64,000 nt of DNA from contig NZ_VKKY01000001.1 in the NCBI RefSeq assembly GCF_008271695.1, positions 986,589 through 1,050,588 on the forward strand, written 5' to 3'. Under the pieces are notes generated by a model that ran no database searches, was not told the origin of the DNA, and saw nothing but the letters and a program-made list of their open reading frames with translations. Both the position numbers and the translations under genes were made by a program. Position 1 is the first letter of the stretch, and each line of letters begins with the position of its first letter. Below are positions 36,607 through 44,663 of this stretch, piece by piece. The DNA is from Rufibacter hautae (GTDB lineage Bacteria > Bacteroidota > Bacteroidia > Cytophagales > Hymenobacteraceae).

Positions 36607-36695
36607 TGTAGAGACAAGGCATGCCTTGTCTCCCACGGGTGCTCCGCACAGGGCAGGTGCTACCTGAAAGGGCACCCACAAGAGGTGCCCCTACA
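36607..36695. repeat. 89-bp TGTAG...CTACA repeat element
   Basis: Begins TGTAGAGACAAGGC, contains the perfect palindrome GAGACAAGGC/ATGCCTTGTCTC region, and ends in GGGCACCCACAAGAGG then TGCCCCTACA. The last 28 bases match the internal module of the element at 27297-27324. Confidence 0.6.
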
Positions 36696-36730
36696 TTATC
36701 CTAATCGTTCTCTCGGCAACCTCACCCGCC

Positions 36731-36754
36731 GTTGTTGGTGTTATCACCAACAAC
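36731..36754. repeat. Perfect hairpin GTTGTTGGTG...CACCAACAAC
   Basis: 10-bp perfect arms with a TTAT loop in non-coding DNA; it may be a REP-like unit. No T-run follows. Confidence 0.6.
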
Positions 36755-36820
36755 TAAAACTACGACTCGACTACCTTCTCCAACCCGGAAACAAAACTCG
36801 ACAAAAGCCCTAGAAACGCA

Positions 36821-36854
36821 TTTCGGGCCTGTTTTTGGTAAAACAGGCCCGAAA
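36821..36854. repeat. Palindromic intergenic repeat, copy 18 (perfect)
   Basis: Perfect 15-bp arms TTTCGGGCCTGTTTT and AAAACAGGCCCGAAA with a four-base loop, 27 bases past the end of the minus-strand 3-keto-sugar cluster, where a terminator is expected. Confidence 0.9.
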
Positions 36855-36881
36855 CGGTGATGGCAAAATGGATGCAGCTGC

Positions 36882-37847
36882 TTACGCGAGCAAGGTGTTT
36901 TTCACGTAGTCGCGGCTTTGCTTGATGCTTTTGAAGGGGTCCATGCCGGCGGCGAAGTTTTCCTGCTCCACGAAGATGCGGTCCAGGCCGGAGGTCTGGG
37001 CTTGGGCGAAGATGGCTTTGTAGTCCATGGTGCCGCTCCCGATCTCGGTGTTGAGGTCAGGTGAGTTTTTGTCCATGTCTTTCACGTGCCACATCACAAA
37101 ACGGCCTTTGTGCTGGTTGAACATGTCTACCGGTTTGTGGCCGGCTTTCTCCATCCAGAACAAATCGGCTTCGAAGCTTACCATCGCCGGATCGGTTTCC
37201 TTGAGCAGGATGTCATAGCCGGTGGTGTTACCGTATTGCTTGAATTCGAAATCGTGGTTGTGGTAGGCGAGCTTCAGGCCGGAGGCTTTGCAGAGCTCGG
37301 CGGCCTTGTTCACTTTCTCCGCGATGTTCTTGTAGGCATCGGCGCTGTTACGCAGCTCTTCGCCAAGGTAAGGCACCGTGATGTATTTGTGGCCCACAAT
37401 GTTGCCGGCCTCAATGTAGCGCTTCACAATGTCGGTGTTGCCGTCTTTCATGTACTGGCCAAACTCATAGTGTCCGCTGGTAGAAACCAGGTTATTGGCT
37501 TGCAGCAGTTCTTTGAATGCGTTCGGCTGAAGGCCCCAGTAGCCTTTGTCTACCGAGTAGCCGTAGGTTTCCACATCATTGTACCCGGCCTGGGCCACTT
37601 TGCCAATCACGCCTTTCACATCATTGGGCAGAAGCTCGCGCAAGGTGTACAACTGAATTCCGATATCACTGATGCGGGCATTACCGGTGCCAGTGCCAGC
37701 AGTGCTGGTATCTGTGGAGGCATCGGCGGAGGCGTTATCGGTATTGGTGGGTTTTGAGGAATCGCAGGAAGTAAGCAGCGATGGCGCGAAGGCAACGCCC
37801 GCCGACAGCAAACCTAGCTTCTGCAAAAAAGATCTTCTGTTGTTCAT
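36882..37847 (-). CDS. Xylose-isomerase-like TIM-barrel protein, Tat lipoprotein
   Basis: A 321-residue protein with twin-arginine signal (NNRRSFLQKLG) leading to lipobox LTSC, a Ser/Thr/Ala-rich linker and an AP-endonuclease-2-type sugar isomerase/epimerase barrel (about 60-320). Probable metal ligands sit in LAYHNHDFEF, VSFEADLFWMEKAG, MWHVKDMD and FVEQENF. It is the last gene of the GMC/DUF1080 cluster. Relatives in similar clusters act on 3-keto-sugars or their derivatives, but the reaction here is not established. Export as a lipoprotein is unusual for an isomerase. Confidence 0.86.
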   Translation of the reverse strand: MNNRRSFLQKLGLLSAGVAFAPSLLTSCDSSKPTNTDNASADASTDTSTAGTGTGNARISDIGIQLYTLRELLPNDVKGVIGKVAQAGYNDVETYGYSVDKGYWGLQPNAFKELLQANNLVSTSGHYEFGQYMKDGNTDIVKRYIEAGNIVGHKYITVPYLGEELRNSADAYKNIAEKVNKAAELCKASGLKLAYHNHDFEFKQYGNTTGYDILLKETDPAMVSFEADLFWMEKAGHKPVDMFNQHKGRFVMWHVKDMDKNSPDLNTEIGSGTMDYKAIFAQAQTSGLDRIFVEQENFAAGMDPFKSIKQSRDYVKNTLLA

Positions 37848-37908
37848 TTCAGTTTGGTGCTTAGTAGAAGGTTGATTGGTTTAGAATATTCTTTTGAAGG
37901 CAGCCTCC

Positions 37909-38796
37909 TCAGACATCACAGATCTGGACGGCTTGCCGCAATGATTTCAATTTGTCTTTGGCCTGCGGAATGAATTCCTGCGCCACAAACCCTTTGAAAC
38001 CCGTGTCTTTGATGGCCCGCATAATGGCCGGATAGTTGAGTTCCTGCGAATCGTCAATCTCGTGCCGACCAGGCACGCCGGCGGTGTGGTAGTGCGCAAT
38101 GTACTGGTGGTTGTCCCGGATGGTCTGGATCACGTTGCCCTCGTCTACCTGCATGTGGTAGATGTCATAGAGCAGCTTGAAATTCTCAGAACCCAGGCGC
38201 TTGGCCAGTTCGGCGCCCCACGCGGTACGGTCGCACTGGTAGTCTTTGTGGTTCACTTTGCTGTTCAGGAGCTCCATCACCAGCACCACCTTGTGTTTCT
38301 CGGCCAGGGGCAGCAACTTTTTCAGACCTTCCACGGAGTTCTTCAAACCCGTTTCATCATCCAGGCCGTTGCGGTTCCCGCTGAAGCAGATGAGGTTGGT
38401 ATAGCCGGCTTTGGCCACCAGCGGAATCATGTCTGAGTAGTTCTTCACCAGCGTGGCATGGTACTGCGGATGGTTGAACCCTTCGGTGAGGCTGATCTCG
38501 GCGCCGTTGCACATGGTGGAGATCAGGCCGTGTTTCTTCAGGGTCGGCCATTCTTTGGGGCCTATCAGGTCAATGCCTTTGAGGCCTATCTCCTTCGCAG
38601 CCACGCAGAGCTCCTCCACTGACAAATCATTGAAGCACCAGCGGCACACCGAGTGGTTGAGGTTTCCTTTCAAAGTGTAGGCAGCTTCGGTTTTAGGTTC
38701 ATTTTGGCCAAAACAGGCCAAAGGCCCGGCCGCGGTAAGGGCCGCCGTCCCAGCCAGGATTCCCTTGATGGCCGATCTTCTGTTTTTCTCTGACAT
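37909..38796 (-). CDS. TIM-barrel isomerase (hydroxypyruvate isomerase-like), Tat-exported
   Basis: A 295-residue protein with twin-arginine signal (KNRRSAIKGILAG). The barrel shows VVLVMELLNSK, LLYDIYHMQVDEGN and IAHYHTAGVPGRHEID, the metal-binding and catalytic pattern of hydroxypyruvate isomerase-like proteins. It lies 61 bases from the next TIM-barrel gene and 30 from DUF1080, so it is probably co-transcribed. Hydroxypyruvate isomerase itself is cytoplasmic; the export signal argues for a different substrate, perhaps a keto-sugar released by the hydrolase (inference). Confidence 0.88.
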   Translation of the reverse strand: MSEKNRRSAIKGILAGTAALTAAGPLACFGQNEPKTEAAYTLKGNLNHSVCRWCFNDLSVEELCVAAKEIGLKGIDLIGPKEWPTLKKHGLISTMCNGAEISLTEGFNHPQYHATLVKNYSDMIPLVAKAGYTNLICFSGNRNGLDDETGLKNSVEGLKKLLPLAEKHKVVLVMELLNSKVNHKDYQCDRTAWGAELAKRLGSENFKLLYDIYHMQVDEGNVIQTIRDNHQYIAHYHTAGVPGRHEIDDSQELNYPAIMRAIKDTGFKGFVAQEFIPQAKDKLKSLRQAVQICDV

Positions 38797-38826
38797 GGCG
38801 AATTGCTTCTGGTAAAGGTTTGGGCC

Positions 38827-39573
38827 TTATAGCCGCTTGATCATGATGTTCCGGAACCACACATCGTCGCCGTGGTCCTGAAGCGCGATCTTCCCGGATT
38901 TGAACGCCCCGAAACCGGCCATGTCTTTGAACTTGCTTCCGGCTACCATCTTTTTCCAGTTATCGTCCCAGAGTGTGGTGGTCACTACTTTGGTTCCGTT
39001 CTGGATGATCTGCAACTGGCCGTTGTTGCTGATGATCTCCACTTGGTTCCACTCGCCGGCGGGTTTAGACGTCTCCGGGCTACTGGCGATGAGGTCATAC
39101 AAATCGCCGGCGCGGTGCTTGTGGATCTTGGCATCGGGGTGGCCGGCGTTGTCCAGCACCTGCACCTCGGGGCCGGTGCTCCAGGTGTTAGGGTACTTGG
39201 TGGGCTCATCCTGCACAAACAGAATGATGCCGCTGTTGCCGTTGGCCGCAATTTTCCAGTCCAGCTTAAGATGGAAGTTGCCGTAGCTTTCCGCCGTCAC
39301 AATATCTCCGCCGTCACCCGCTTGCCACTCGTTTTTGTGGGCCGCGTCCAGGTGCAGGGTGCCGTTGTCCACTTTCCAGGCGTTGCCTACTTTGGCCTGC
39401 CCGTAGGTATGCCAGCCTTGGGTGGTTTTACCGTCAAAGAGTGGCTGCCAGGCGGCTTCAGCGGAAGAACCGCTTGTTTTCTCGTTTGCCGTCACAGAAG
39501 TCTGGGAGGTGGAAGATTGGCAGGCGCCCAATGCGCCTAAAACCAGAATGGGGAGAAGGTGGCGGAGGGTCAT
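38827..39573 (-). CDS. DUF1080 family 3-keto-glycoside hydrolase-like lipoprotein
   Basis: A 248-residue lipoprotein (lipobox LGAC, Cys18) with one DUF1080 jelly-roll domain (about 40-248). Family motifs include LFDGKTTQGWHTYG, the DLYDLI segment and FGAFKSGKIALQDHGDDVWFRNIMI at the end. DUF1080 proteins are now annotated as 3-keto-disaccharide hydrolases, which cleave or eliminate glycosides oxidised at C3. With a GMC dehydrogenase and cytochrome c in the cluster this is a coherent assignment. It lies nine bases after the cytochrome gene. Confidence 0.88.
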   Translation of the reverse strand: MTLRHLLPILVLGALGACQSSTSQTSVTANEKTSGSSAEAAWQPLFDGKTTQGWHTYGQAKVGNAWKVDNGTLHLDAAHKNEWQAGDGGDIVTAESYGNFHLKLDWKIAANGNSGIILFVQDEPTKYPNTWSTGPEVQVLDNAGHPDAKIHKHRAGDLYDLIASSPETSKPAGEWNQVEIISNNGQLQIIQNGTKVVTTTLWDDNWKKMVAGSKFKDMAGFGAFKSGKIALQDHGDDVWFRNIMIKRL

Positions 39574-39582
39574 AGCGTGACG

Positions 39583-40053
39583 TTATTTTTTAAGCGACAG
39601 GATGTACTGGGCCATTTGCTTCGCATCTTCCTGGCTCAGGTTAGGGTGCGGGGTCATCGGGATCTCGCCCCAAACGCCCTTACCACCCTGAATGATTTTG
39701 TTGGCCAGGTACTCGGTGTCTTTGTCGTTGTTCTCGTATTTCTGGGCCACCGCCTCGTAGGCCGGACCTACCAGTTTCACGTCTATTTTATGGCAACCGG
39801 TACAGTCTGAGCTGGAGATCAGTTGGGCTCCTTTCTCGTGCACCTTTCCGCCGCCAGTGCCAGCGGCGCGGTTGGTTCCAATGTCCATGCTGGCCGTGTC
39901 TGCATCGGGCTGGCGGGTGGCCGCGCTCATAGAGGCCGAGGCGGCTGAGTCTGCGTCTGTGCTGGCGACGGCTCCTTCGTTGGTGGTGGAGGAATTGCTG
40001 TTACAGGCTGCCATAAATGCGCAGCAGCTCAGGAAGAAGAATACTTTTTTCAT
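39583..40053 (-). CDS. Cytochrome c, monoheme lipoprotein
   Basis: ATG 40053 gives 156 residues; a TTG nine bases upstream is less likely. The lipobox is MAAC (Cys17), followed by a Ser/Ala/Asp/Thr-rich tether and a class-I-like cytochrome domain (about 70-156) with one CxxCH (Cys84, Cys87, His88 in DCTGCHK) and a probable axial Met133 in IPMTPHP. It probably accepts electrons from the GMC dehydrogenase and passes them to the respiratory chain on the periplasmic side. It is nine bases before DUF1080. Confidence 0.9.
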   Translation of the reverse strand: MKKVFFFLSCCAFMAACNSNSSTTNEGAVASTDADSAASASMSAATRQPDADTASMDIGTNRAAGTGGGKVHEKGAQLISSSDCTGCHKIDVKLVGPAYEAVAQKYENNDKDTEYLANKIIQGGKGVWGEIPMTPHPNLSQEDAKQMAQYILSLKK

Positions 40054-40187
40054 AGTAGGCAAGCGTAATTCTGTGGTTGTAAATTAAGTTATATAGATGC
40101 TTTGGTTAATTCCTTTGTTCATTCCCGGCCCCAATGATAGACCTTCGCCAACGTTGGTTTTCGTTGCTGCGGCAGAGCCGAGGTTCT

Positions 40188-40220
40188 GTTTTAGGCGTGT
40201 TTTTCCAAAATCAGCTTAAA
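40188..40220. repeat. Palindromic intergenic repeat, copy 19
   Basis: TGTTTTAGGCGTGTTTTTCC and AAAATCAGCTTAAA, a weak copy between the subunit-3 and cytochrome genes. Confidence 0.45.
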
Positions 40221-40240
40221 TATGGCGTTTTATCTGACAA

Positions 40241-40286
40241 TTCCCGCTTTTGACCCAAAATCTAAAAATTGGACCAAAAGCGGGAA
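40241..40286. terminator. Hairpin between subunit-3 and cytochrome genes
   Basis: TTCCCGCTTTTG pairs perfectly with CAAAAGCGGGAA (12 bp) around a 22-base loop. Nearby lack of a T-run on the minus strand makes it a weak terminator or a processing/attenuation site. Confidence 0.4.
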
Positions 40287-40341
40287 GCACCTGCCAGCCA
40301 AAAAACAACCCTCGGCTGGGCAAACAGTTTTTAATTAAGGC

Positions 40342-40905
40342 TTAGGTTGCCCAGGCTTTGTCGCCTTTTTTGTAGGGCATGCAGCCGTCATATCGCCCGG
40401 GTACCGGCAGGTAGCGCAGGGCTTGCGTGGCGCCCACCTCAGAGGTGAAGAAGCCCAGCAAGGTAAGCTCTTTCATCATCCGGAAGTAGTGGTTGGGCGC
40501 ATCCTCTTTTTTGTTTTTCTGATGGGCTTTCTGGTCGTTGTCCAGTTGGGTCAGCAGTTGGGTGCGCTGCTGCGGCGTGGCCTCCAGAAACTTCTTATCG
40601 AACCTCTTCTTGCTTTCTTCATCTACTTGGGAGATGCCTTTCATGAAGATTTTCTGGTCTTCTGGGGTGTAGCAGTCCTGCACCATGGTGGCCATGAACA
40701 TGCCAATCTTGGCCGCTTTGGCGCCGGGCGTGCTGGTAGCTGGCAAGATGGTCTCCCCTACTTCGTCCAGGAAAGTCACCTGGTCCTGGTCAAACAGCTT
40801 GTTCACCTTGGCGGCGCTGCTGGTGCAGGACACCAGGAACTCGGCCCCAATGAGGGTACCGCCCAGAATCCAGCCCACGGCGGCAATCGCTTCTCTTCTA
40901 TTCAT
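40342..40905 (-). CDS. Gluconate 2-dehydrogenase subunit 3 family protein, Tat
   Basis: A 187-residue small subunit with twin-arginine signal (MNRREAIAAVGWILGG) and a lipobox-like FLVSC. The helical domain (about 35-187) fits the subunit-3 family (TFLDEVGETILPATSTPGAKAA). Such subunits accompany FAD-containing GMC dehydrogenases and carry them out through the Tat system, because the large subunit itself has no signal. The GMC gene of this cluster (42505-44184) lacks a signal, so this is its likely partner. A repeat copy and the Gfo/Idh gene lie between the two. Confidence 0.88.
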   Translation of the reverse strand: MNRREAIAAVGWILGGTLIGAEFLVSCTSSAAKVNKLFDQDQVTFLDEVGETILPATSTPGAKAAKIGMFMATMVQDCYTPEDQKIFMKGISQVDEESKKRFDKKFLEATPQQRTQLLTQLDNDQKAHQKNKKEDAPNHYFRMMKELTLLGFFTSEVGATQALRYLPVPGRYDGCMPYKKGDKAWAT

Positions 40906-40959
40906 ATGTATTTTTCTCTTCTATGAATTTCGTTCTGATCTTTCTGTTGCGGTTAGGTT

Positions 40960-41002
40960 TCTGGTTTTGGCCTTGTTTTACCAAATCAGGCCCGAAACCA
41001 GA
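40960..41002. repeat. Palindromic intergenic repeat, copy 20 (extended)
   Basis: TTCTGGTTTTGGCCTTGTTTT and CAAATCAGGCCCGAAACCAGAA form an extended imperfect stem. It starts 17 bases past the stop of the Gfo/Idh gene. Confidence 0.7.
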
Positions 41003-41018
41003 ACACCGTACCTTGAAT

Positions 41019-42485
41019 TTACACACCCAGCGTCCAGCCGGCGCGGTAGTTGCGTTTCACAAACTGGTTCACCTCGTCAAAGTTGGTGACGCGCATGTTC
41101 TGGTTGTCCCAGAGCAGTTTCACGCCGCGGCCCGGATAGTCAAAGCCGTTGCCGGCCGCGTTGGGCCGCTGCACGTCTGTCCCCCTGATGGCGAGGTTGG
41201 CCATGAGCAGCGCCTCGGTGAGCGGACCGGCGATCTCAAACGGAGAACTTACCTCCATCTTGCCGTATCCGGCCAGGCAGGCTTCTACCCACTGGGCGTA
41301 ATGGCCTTCGGCTCCGCCGGGTACCCGGGCCAGTTTCTGTTTCACTTTTACCTCGTTGGTGCGGGAAGTAGGCAGCAAACGAGGATCGGCGCCATAGGTG
41401 CTGCACATCATCTTGCCCTTGGTACCCACAAACAGCGTTCCGTTACCGCCATCGCCAAATACTTCATTCGCACCGAGTTCCTCAGGCCGCTCCGGTTGAA
41501 TACCACCGTCCATCCAGTGGATGGTTACGGGCTTCTTGGTTTTTTTCGTTTTAGGGAACGTGAGGGTCACGTGGCTGGACGGCGGACAGCTCTCAGGGAA
41601 GTAGCCGCGCTTGAACTCGTCTACGTACACGCTGCCCACGCTGGCCTGCACATCGGTGGCGTAGGTCAAATCCAGCACCCTGAACGGCGCTTCCAGCAGG
41701 TGGCAGCCCATGTCGCCCAAGGCGCCGGTGCCGTAGTCCCACCAGCCGCGCCAGTTGAAAGGCACCAGTTTGTTCACGTATTCTTTGTAAGGGGCGGTGC
41801 CCAGCCATAGGTCCCAGTCCAGGCCCTGGGGCACATCGCCCTTGGTGGCGGGCCATTGGATGCCCTGCGGCCACACGGGCCGGTTGGTCCAGGAGTAGAC
41901 GGTGTGCACCTTGCCAATGAGGCCGGCGTCATACCACTCCCGCATCTGGCGCACGCCATCGCCGGAGGCGCCCTGGTTGCCCATCTGGGTGACTACCTTG
42001 TAGCGCTTGGCGGCCTCGGTGAGCATGCGGGCTTCGTAGATGTCGTGGGTGAGCGGCTTCTGCACGTAGACGTGCTTGCCCAGCTGCATGGCGGCCATGG
42101 TGGTCACGGCGTGGTTATGGTCTGGCGTGGAGACGGAGACGGCGTCAAAGTTTTTGGCCTCCTTGTCAAACATCTCGCGCCAGTCTTTGTAGTACTTGGC
42201 TTTGGGGAACCGTTGCCGCGAGGTGGCGGCGCGGGTGTCGTCTACGTCGCAGAGAAACGTGATGTCGGCTTTGCCGCTGTCATAGAAACTCTTGATGTCG
42301 CTTTCGCCTTTCCCGCCCACGCCCACGGCGGCAATTCTTAACCTGTCGCTGGGCGCGGTGTAGCCTTTGCCGCCCAGCACGTAGCGGGGCACAATCATGA
42401 AGCCGGCTGCGGCCAGGGCACCGGTTTTCAGGAAATTGCGGCGGGTGCTGTCCTGAGGGGCAGACTTGTTTTCTTCTTCGGCCAT
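41019..42485 (-). CDS. Gfo/Idh/MocA family oxidoreductase, Tat signal
   Basis: A 488-residue NAD(P)-dependent oxidoreductase preceded by a twin-arginine signal (DSTRRNFLKTGALAAAG). The Rossmann domain begins at LRIAAVGVGGKG and the EKP-type motif is VQKPLTHDIYEAR; the C-terminal alpha/beta domain includes NWRGWWDYGTGALGDMGCHLLEAP. Family members oxidise or reduce sugars, and several act at C3 in glycoside-cleaving pathways. Here it lies 19 bases downstream of GMC and is the second gene of the cluster, so a keto-sugar substrate is likely. Export of an NAD-type enzyme would need a tightly bound cofactor. Confidence 0.9.
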   Translation of the reverse strand: MAEEENKSAPQDSTRRNFLKTGALAAAGFMIVPRYVLGGKGYTAPSDRLRIAAVGVGGKGESDIKSFYDSGKADITFLCDVDDTRAATSRQRFPKAKYYKDWREMFDKEAKNFDAVSVSTPDHNHAVTTMAAMQLGKHVYVQKPLTHDIYEARMLTEAAKRYKVVTQMGNQGASGDGVRQMREWYDAGLIGKVHTVYSWTNRPVWPQGIQWPATKGDVPQGLDWDLWLGTAPYKEYVNKLVPFNWRGWWDYGTGALGDMGCHLLEAPFRVLDLTYATDVQASVGSVYVDEFKRGYFPESCPPSSHVTLTFPKTKKTKKPVTIHWMDGGIQPERPEELGANEVFGDGGNGTLFVGTKGKMMCSTYGADPRLLPTSRTNEVKVKQKLARVPGGAEGHYAQWVEACLAGYGKMEVSSPFEIAGPLTEALLMANLAIRGTDVQRPNAAGNGFDYPGRGVKLLWDNQNMRVTNFDEVNQFVKRNYRAGWTLGV

Positions 42486-42504
42486 GAGATTATCTATAGG
42501 GGGT

Positions 42505-44184
42505 TTAGAGGTTCATTTTCTTTAACTCGCTCACGGCGTGGTCTACCGCGCGGGCGGTCATGGCCATGTAGGTGAGCGATGGGTTCTGGCAACCTGCCGA
42601 GGTCATGGCCGCACCGTCTGTGACGTAGACGTTGGGCGCGTCCCACACCTGGTTGTACTGGTTCAGGACCGATGACTTAGGGTCGCGTCCCATGCGGGCG
42701 GTGCCCATCTCGTGGATTCCCTGCCCCATGGCGTAGCCGGCATCGTAGGTCTCCACGTTCTTGAGGCCCGCAATCTCCAGCATCTCCTTGGCGTCGTTGG
42801 CCATGTCTTTGCGCATTTTATGCTCGTTTTCCTTTATCTCGCAGGAAATGTTGAGCACGGGCAGACCCCACTTGTCTTTCTTGCTCTTGTCTAGGGTGAC
42901 CATGTTCTCATGGTACGGCAGCGTCTCCCCGAAGGCGTTGATGCCCATGGTCCACTCGCCAGGCTCGCACATGGCGTCTTTGAGGTCGCCCCCGATGCCC
43001 ATTTCCGCGATCTCGCGGCCCCAACCGGTGCGGCTGGCGCTGCCCTGGTACCCGAAGCCCCGGATGTAGTCGCGTTTGTCGCCGTTCACGTTCCGGAACC
43101 TGGGGATGTAGATGCCGTTCGGCCGGCGGCCGTAGTAGTATTTGTCTTCGTAGCCTTCCATGTCGCCTTTGGCACCGGCCCGGAAGTGGTGGTCCATGAG
43201 GTTGTGGCCCAACTGGCCGCTGCTGCTGCCCAGTCCGCCTTCCCACACATCCGTCGCCGAGTTCATGAGCACCCAGGTGGAGTTGAGCGTAGAGGCGTTC
43301 AGGAACACTACTTTGGCGAAGTACTCATAGGTTTGGTTTGTCTCGGCATCCAGCACCTCCACGCCCTTGGCTTTCTTGGTGTCTTTGTCATACAGGATCT
43401 TGGTCACGATGGAGTGCGGCCGCAGCGTGAGGTTACCCGTGGCCTCAGCCGCCGGCAACGTGGCCGACTGCGTGCTGAAGTACGCCCCAAACGGACAGCC
43501 CAGCCAGCATTTGCTGCGGTACTGGCAGTTGGTGCGGTTGTTATGCGCGGCAGTGAGGTTGGCCGTGCGGCCGATGATCATGTGCCGGTTTCCTTTGTAA
43601 TGCGATTTGATGCGGGCAGCCACGTCTTTCTCCACGCAGTTCAGCTCCATGGGCGGCAGGAACTCGCCGTCTGGCAGGTGCGGAATGTTTTCCTTTGAAC
43701 CGCTGATACCCGCAAACTTCTCCACGTAGCTGTACCACGGCGCCAGGTCTTTGTAGCGGATGGGCCAGTCCACGGCAATGCCGTCTTTGGCATTGGCTTC
43801 AAAATCCAGGTCTGATAAGCGGTAGCTCTGTCGGCCCCACATGAGGGAACGCCCCCCTACATGGTAGCCCCGGTACCAGTCAAAACGTTTGCTTTCCACG
43901 TAAGGGCTTTCCTTTTCATTTACCCAGTAGTCCAGGTTGGCCTCGTTAAGGGTGTAATCGCGTTTGAGAACCGGGTAGTTCTCTATCATTTCCTGGGTGC
44001 GGCCGCCGCGATGGGGCAGTTCCCAGGGGTTTGCATTTGCGTTGACGTAGTCTTTGACGTGCTCAATGTTGCGGCCCCGCTCCAGCATGATGGTTTTGAG
44101 GCCCTTTTCCGTCAGTTCCTTGGCAGCCCAGCCGCCAGATATTCCAGAACCTATGACAATGGCATCGTAATGATTATCGGCCAT
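42505..44184 (-). CDS. GMC-family FAD dehydrogenase (glucoside 3-dehydrogenase-like)
   Basis: A 559-residue flavoprotein without signal peptide. The FAD motif is IVIGSGISGGWAAKEL at the N-terminus, and the C-terminal GMC region has the His-containing HEMGTARM and CQNPSLTYMAMTARAV. Cys residues around CQYRSKCWLGCPFG resemble the iron-sulfur or Cys-rich region of three-subunit glucoside 3-dehydrogenases. With subunit-3 and cytochrome c in the same cluster it matches that enzyme type, which oxidises C3 of glycosides. It is first in the minus-strand cluster. Confidence 0.9.
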   Translation of the reverse strand: MADNHYDAIVIGSGISGGWAAKELTEKGLKTIMLERGRNIEHVKDYVNANANPWELPHRGGRTQEMIENYPVLKRDYTLNEANLDYWVNEKESPYVESKRFDWYRGYHVGGRSLMWGRQSYRLSDLDFEANAKDGIAVDWPIRYKDLAPWYSYVEKFAGISGSKENIPHLPDGEFLPPMELNCVEKDVAARIKSHYKGNRHMIIGRTANLTAAHNNRTNCQYRSKCWLGCPFGAYFSTQSATLPAAEATGNLTLRPHSIVTKILYDKDTKKAKGVEVLDAETNQTYEYFAKVVFLNASTLNSTWVLMNSATDVWEGGLGSSSGQLGHNLMDHHFRAGAKGDMEGYEDKYYYGRRPNGIYIPRFRNVNGDKRDYIRGFGYQGSASRTGWGREIAEMGIGGDLKDAMCEPGEWTMGINAFGETLPYHENMVTLDKSKKDKWGLPVLNISCEIKENEHKMRKDMANDAKEMLEIAGLKNVETYDAGYAMGQGIHEMGTARMGRDPKSSVLNQYNQVWDAPNVYVTDGAAMTSAGCQNPSLTYMAMTARAVDHAVSELKKMNL

Positions 44185-44284
44185 AAAAGAAGATGGTTAG
44201 CTTAGTTGTTAGTTGGGTTTTGGGTGGTGCTCTTGCTGTTGAAAAAATAGGGTAATGATAACTTGAAAGACCTTACCCCGCCCC

Positions 44285-44305
44285 TTGTTATAAGAGTAAT
44301 AACAA
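44285..44305. promoter_or_regulatory. Candidate operator, 7-bp inverted repeat
   Basis: TTGTTAT-7 bases-ATAACAA about 100-120 bases before the GMC start codon. Symmetry, length and location suit a dimeric regulator, but no such regulator is encoded nearby. Confidence 0.35.
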
Positions 44306-44547
44306 AATGGCTTTTTAATAATAAAATTTAAAAACAGCAAAAGCAAGCGCACCCCGCTAACCAACCCCAAAAAACCAAAAATTCTCTTGATACTGGTAAG
44401 ATATTAGCAGCGGACGTGCTAAAAGGATTTACCTGAGGAATACTCCTTTAAGTCTTCTTTGGCTAAAACAGGCTTAAAACGAGGACCCGCGCATCGGATT
44501 TGTCCATGGAAAGATGGGGCTACTCAGCCTATAAAAATTGCGAGAAC

Positions 44548-44582
44548 CGTTTCAGACCTTATTTTCAGAAAAGGGCTTAAAA
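44548..44582. repeat. Palindromic intergenic repeat, copy 22
   Basis: CGTTTCAGACCTTATTTTC and GAAAAGGGCTTAAAAGG. A further degraded half-copy is at 44455-44480. Confidence 0.5.
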
Positions 44583-44622
44583 GGAGGCGAAGGCCCGGAC
44601 CGACTTTACCGATAGCCCTGAA

Positions 44623-44663
44623 AGCAGAAGCGGGAATCCGATGACCGGGTTCCCGCTTCTGCT
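44623..44663. terminator. Perfect 14-bp hairpin after terC
   Basis: AGCAGAAGCGGGAA pairs with TTCCCGCTTCTGCT around a 13-base loop, 21 bases past the terC stop on the minus strand; T-rich on the plus side, so possibly bidirectional. Confidence 0.65.

Larger units (their letters stand above)
35939..36881. other. Non-coding repeat-rich region (943 bp)
   Basis: No credible gene. It contains repeat copies at 36070-36107 and 36821-36854, a CCCCTTTGAAGGGGG-type arm (36124-36150), small palindromes (CAAGTTTTCAACTTG, CTGCAGTTTGCAACTGCAG and GAGGCGTTAGCCTC between about 36189 and 36253), a GAGAAAAGTAACCAAAAG segment, an 89-bp element (36607-36695) and a 24-base hairpin at 36731-36754. Confidence 0.7.

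Noticed and set aside
36356-36679. A 107-codon minus-strand reading frame
   Set aside because: It runs through repeat elements (including the TGTAG unit) and reads as arginine-rich repeat translation.
18858-36854. A CRISPR-like array made of the palindromic repeats
   Set aside because: Copies are kilobases apart, imperfect and without uniform spacers, and there are no cas genes.
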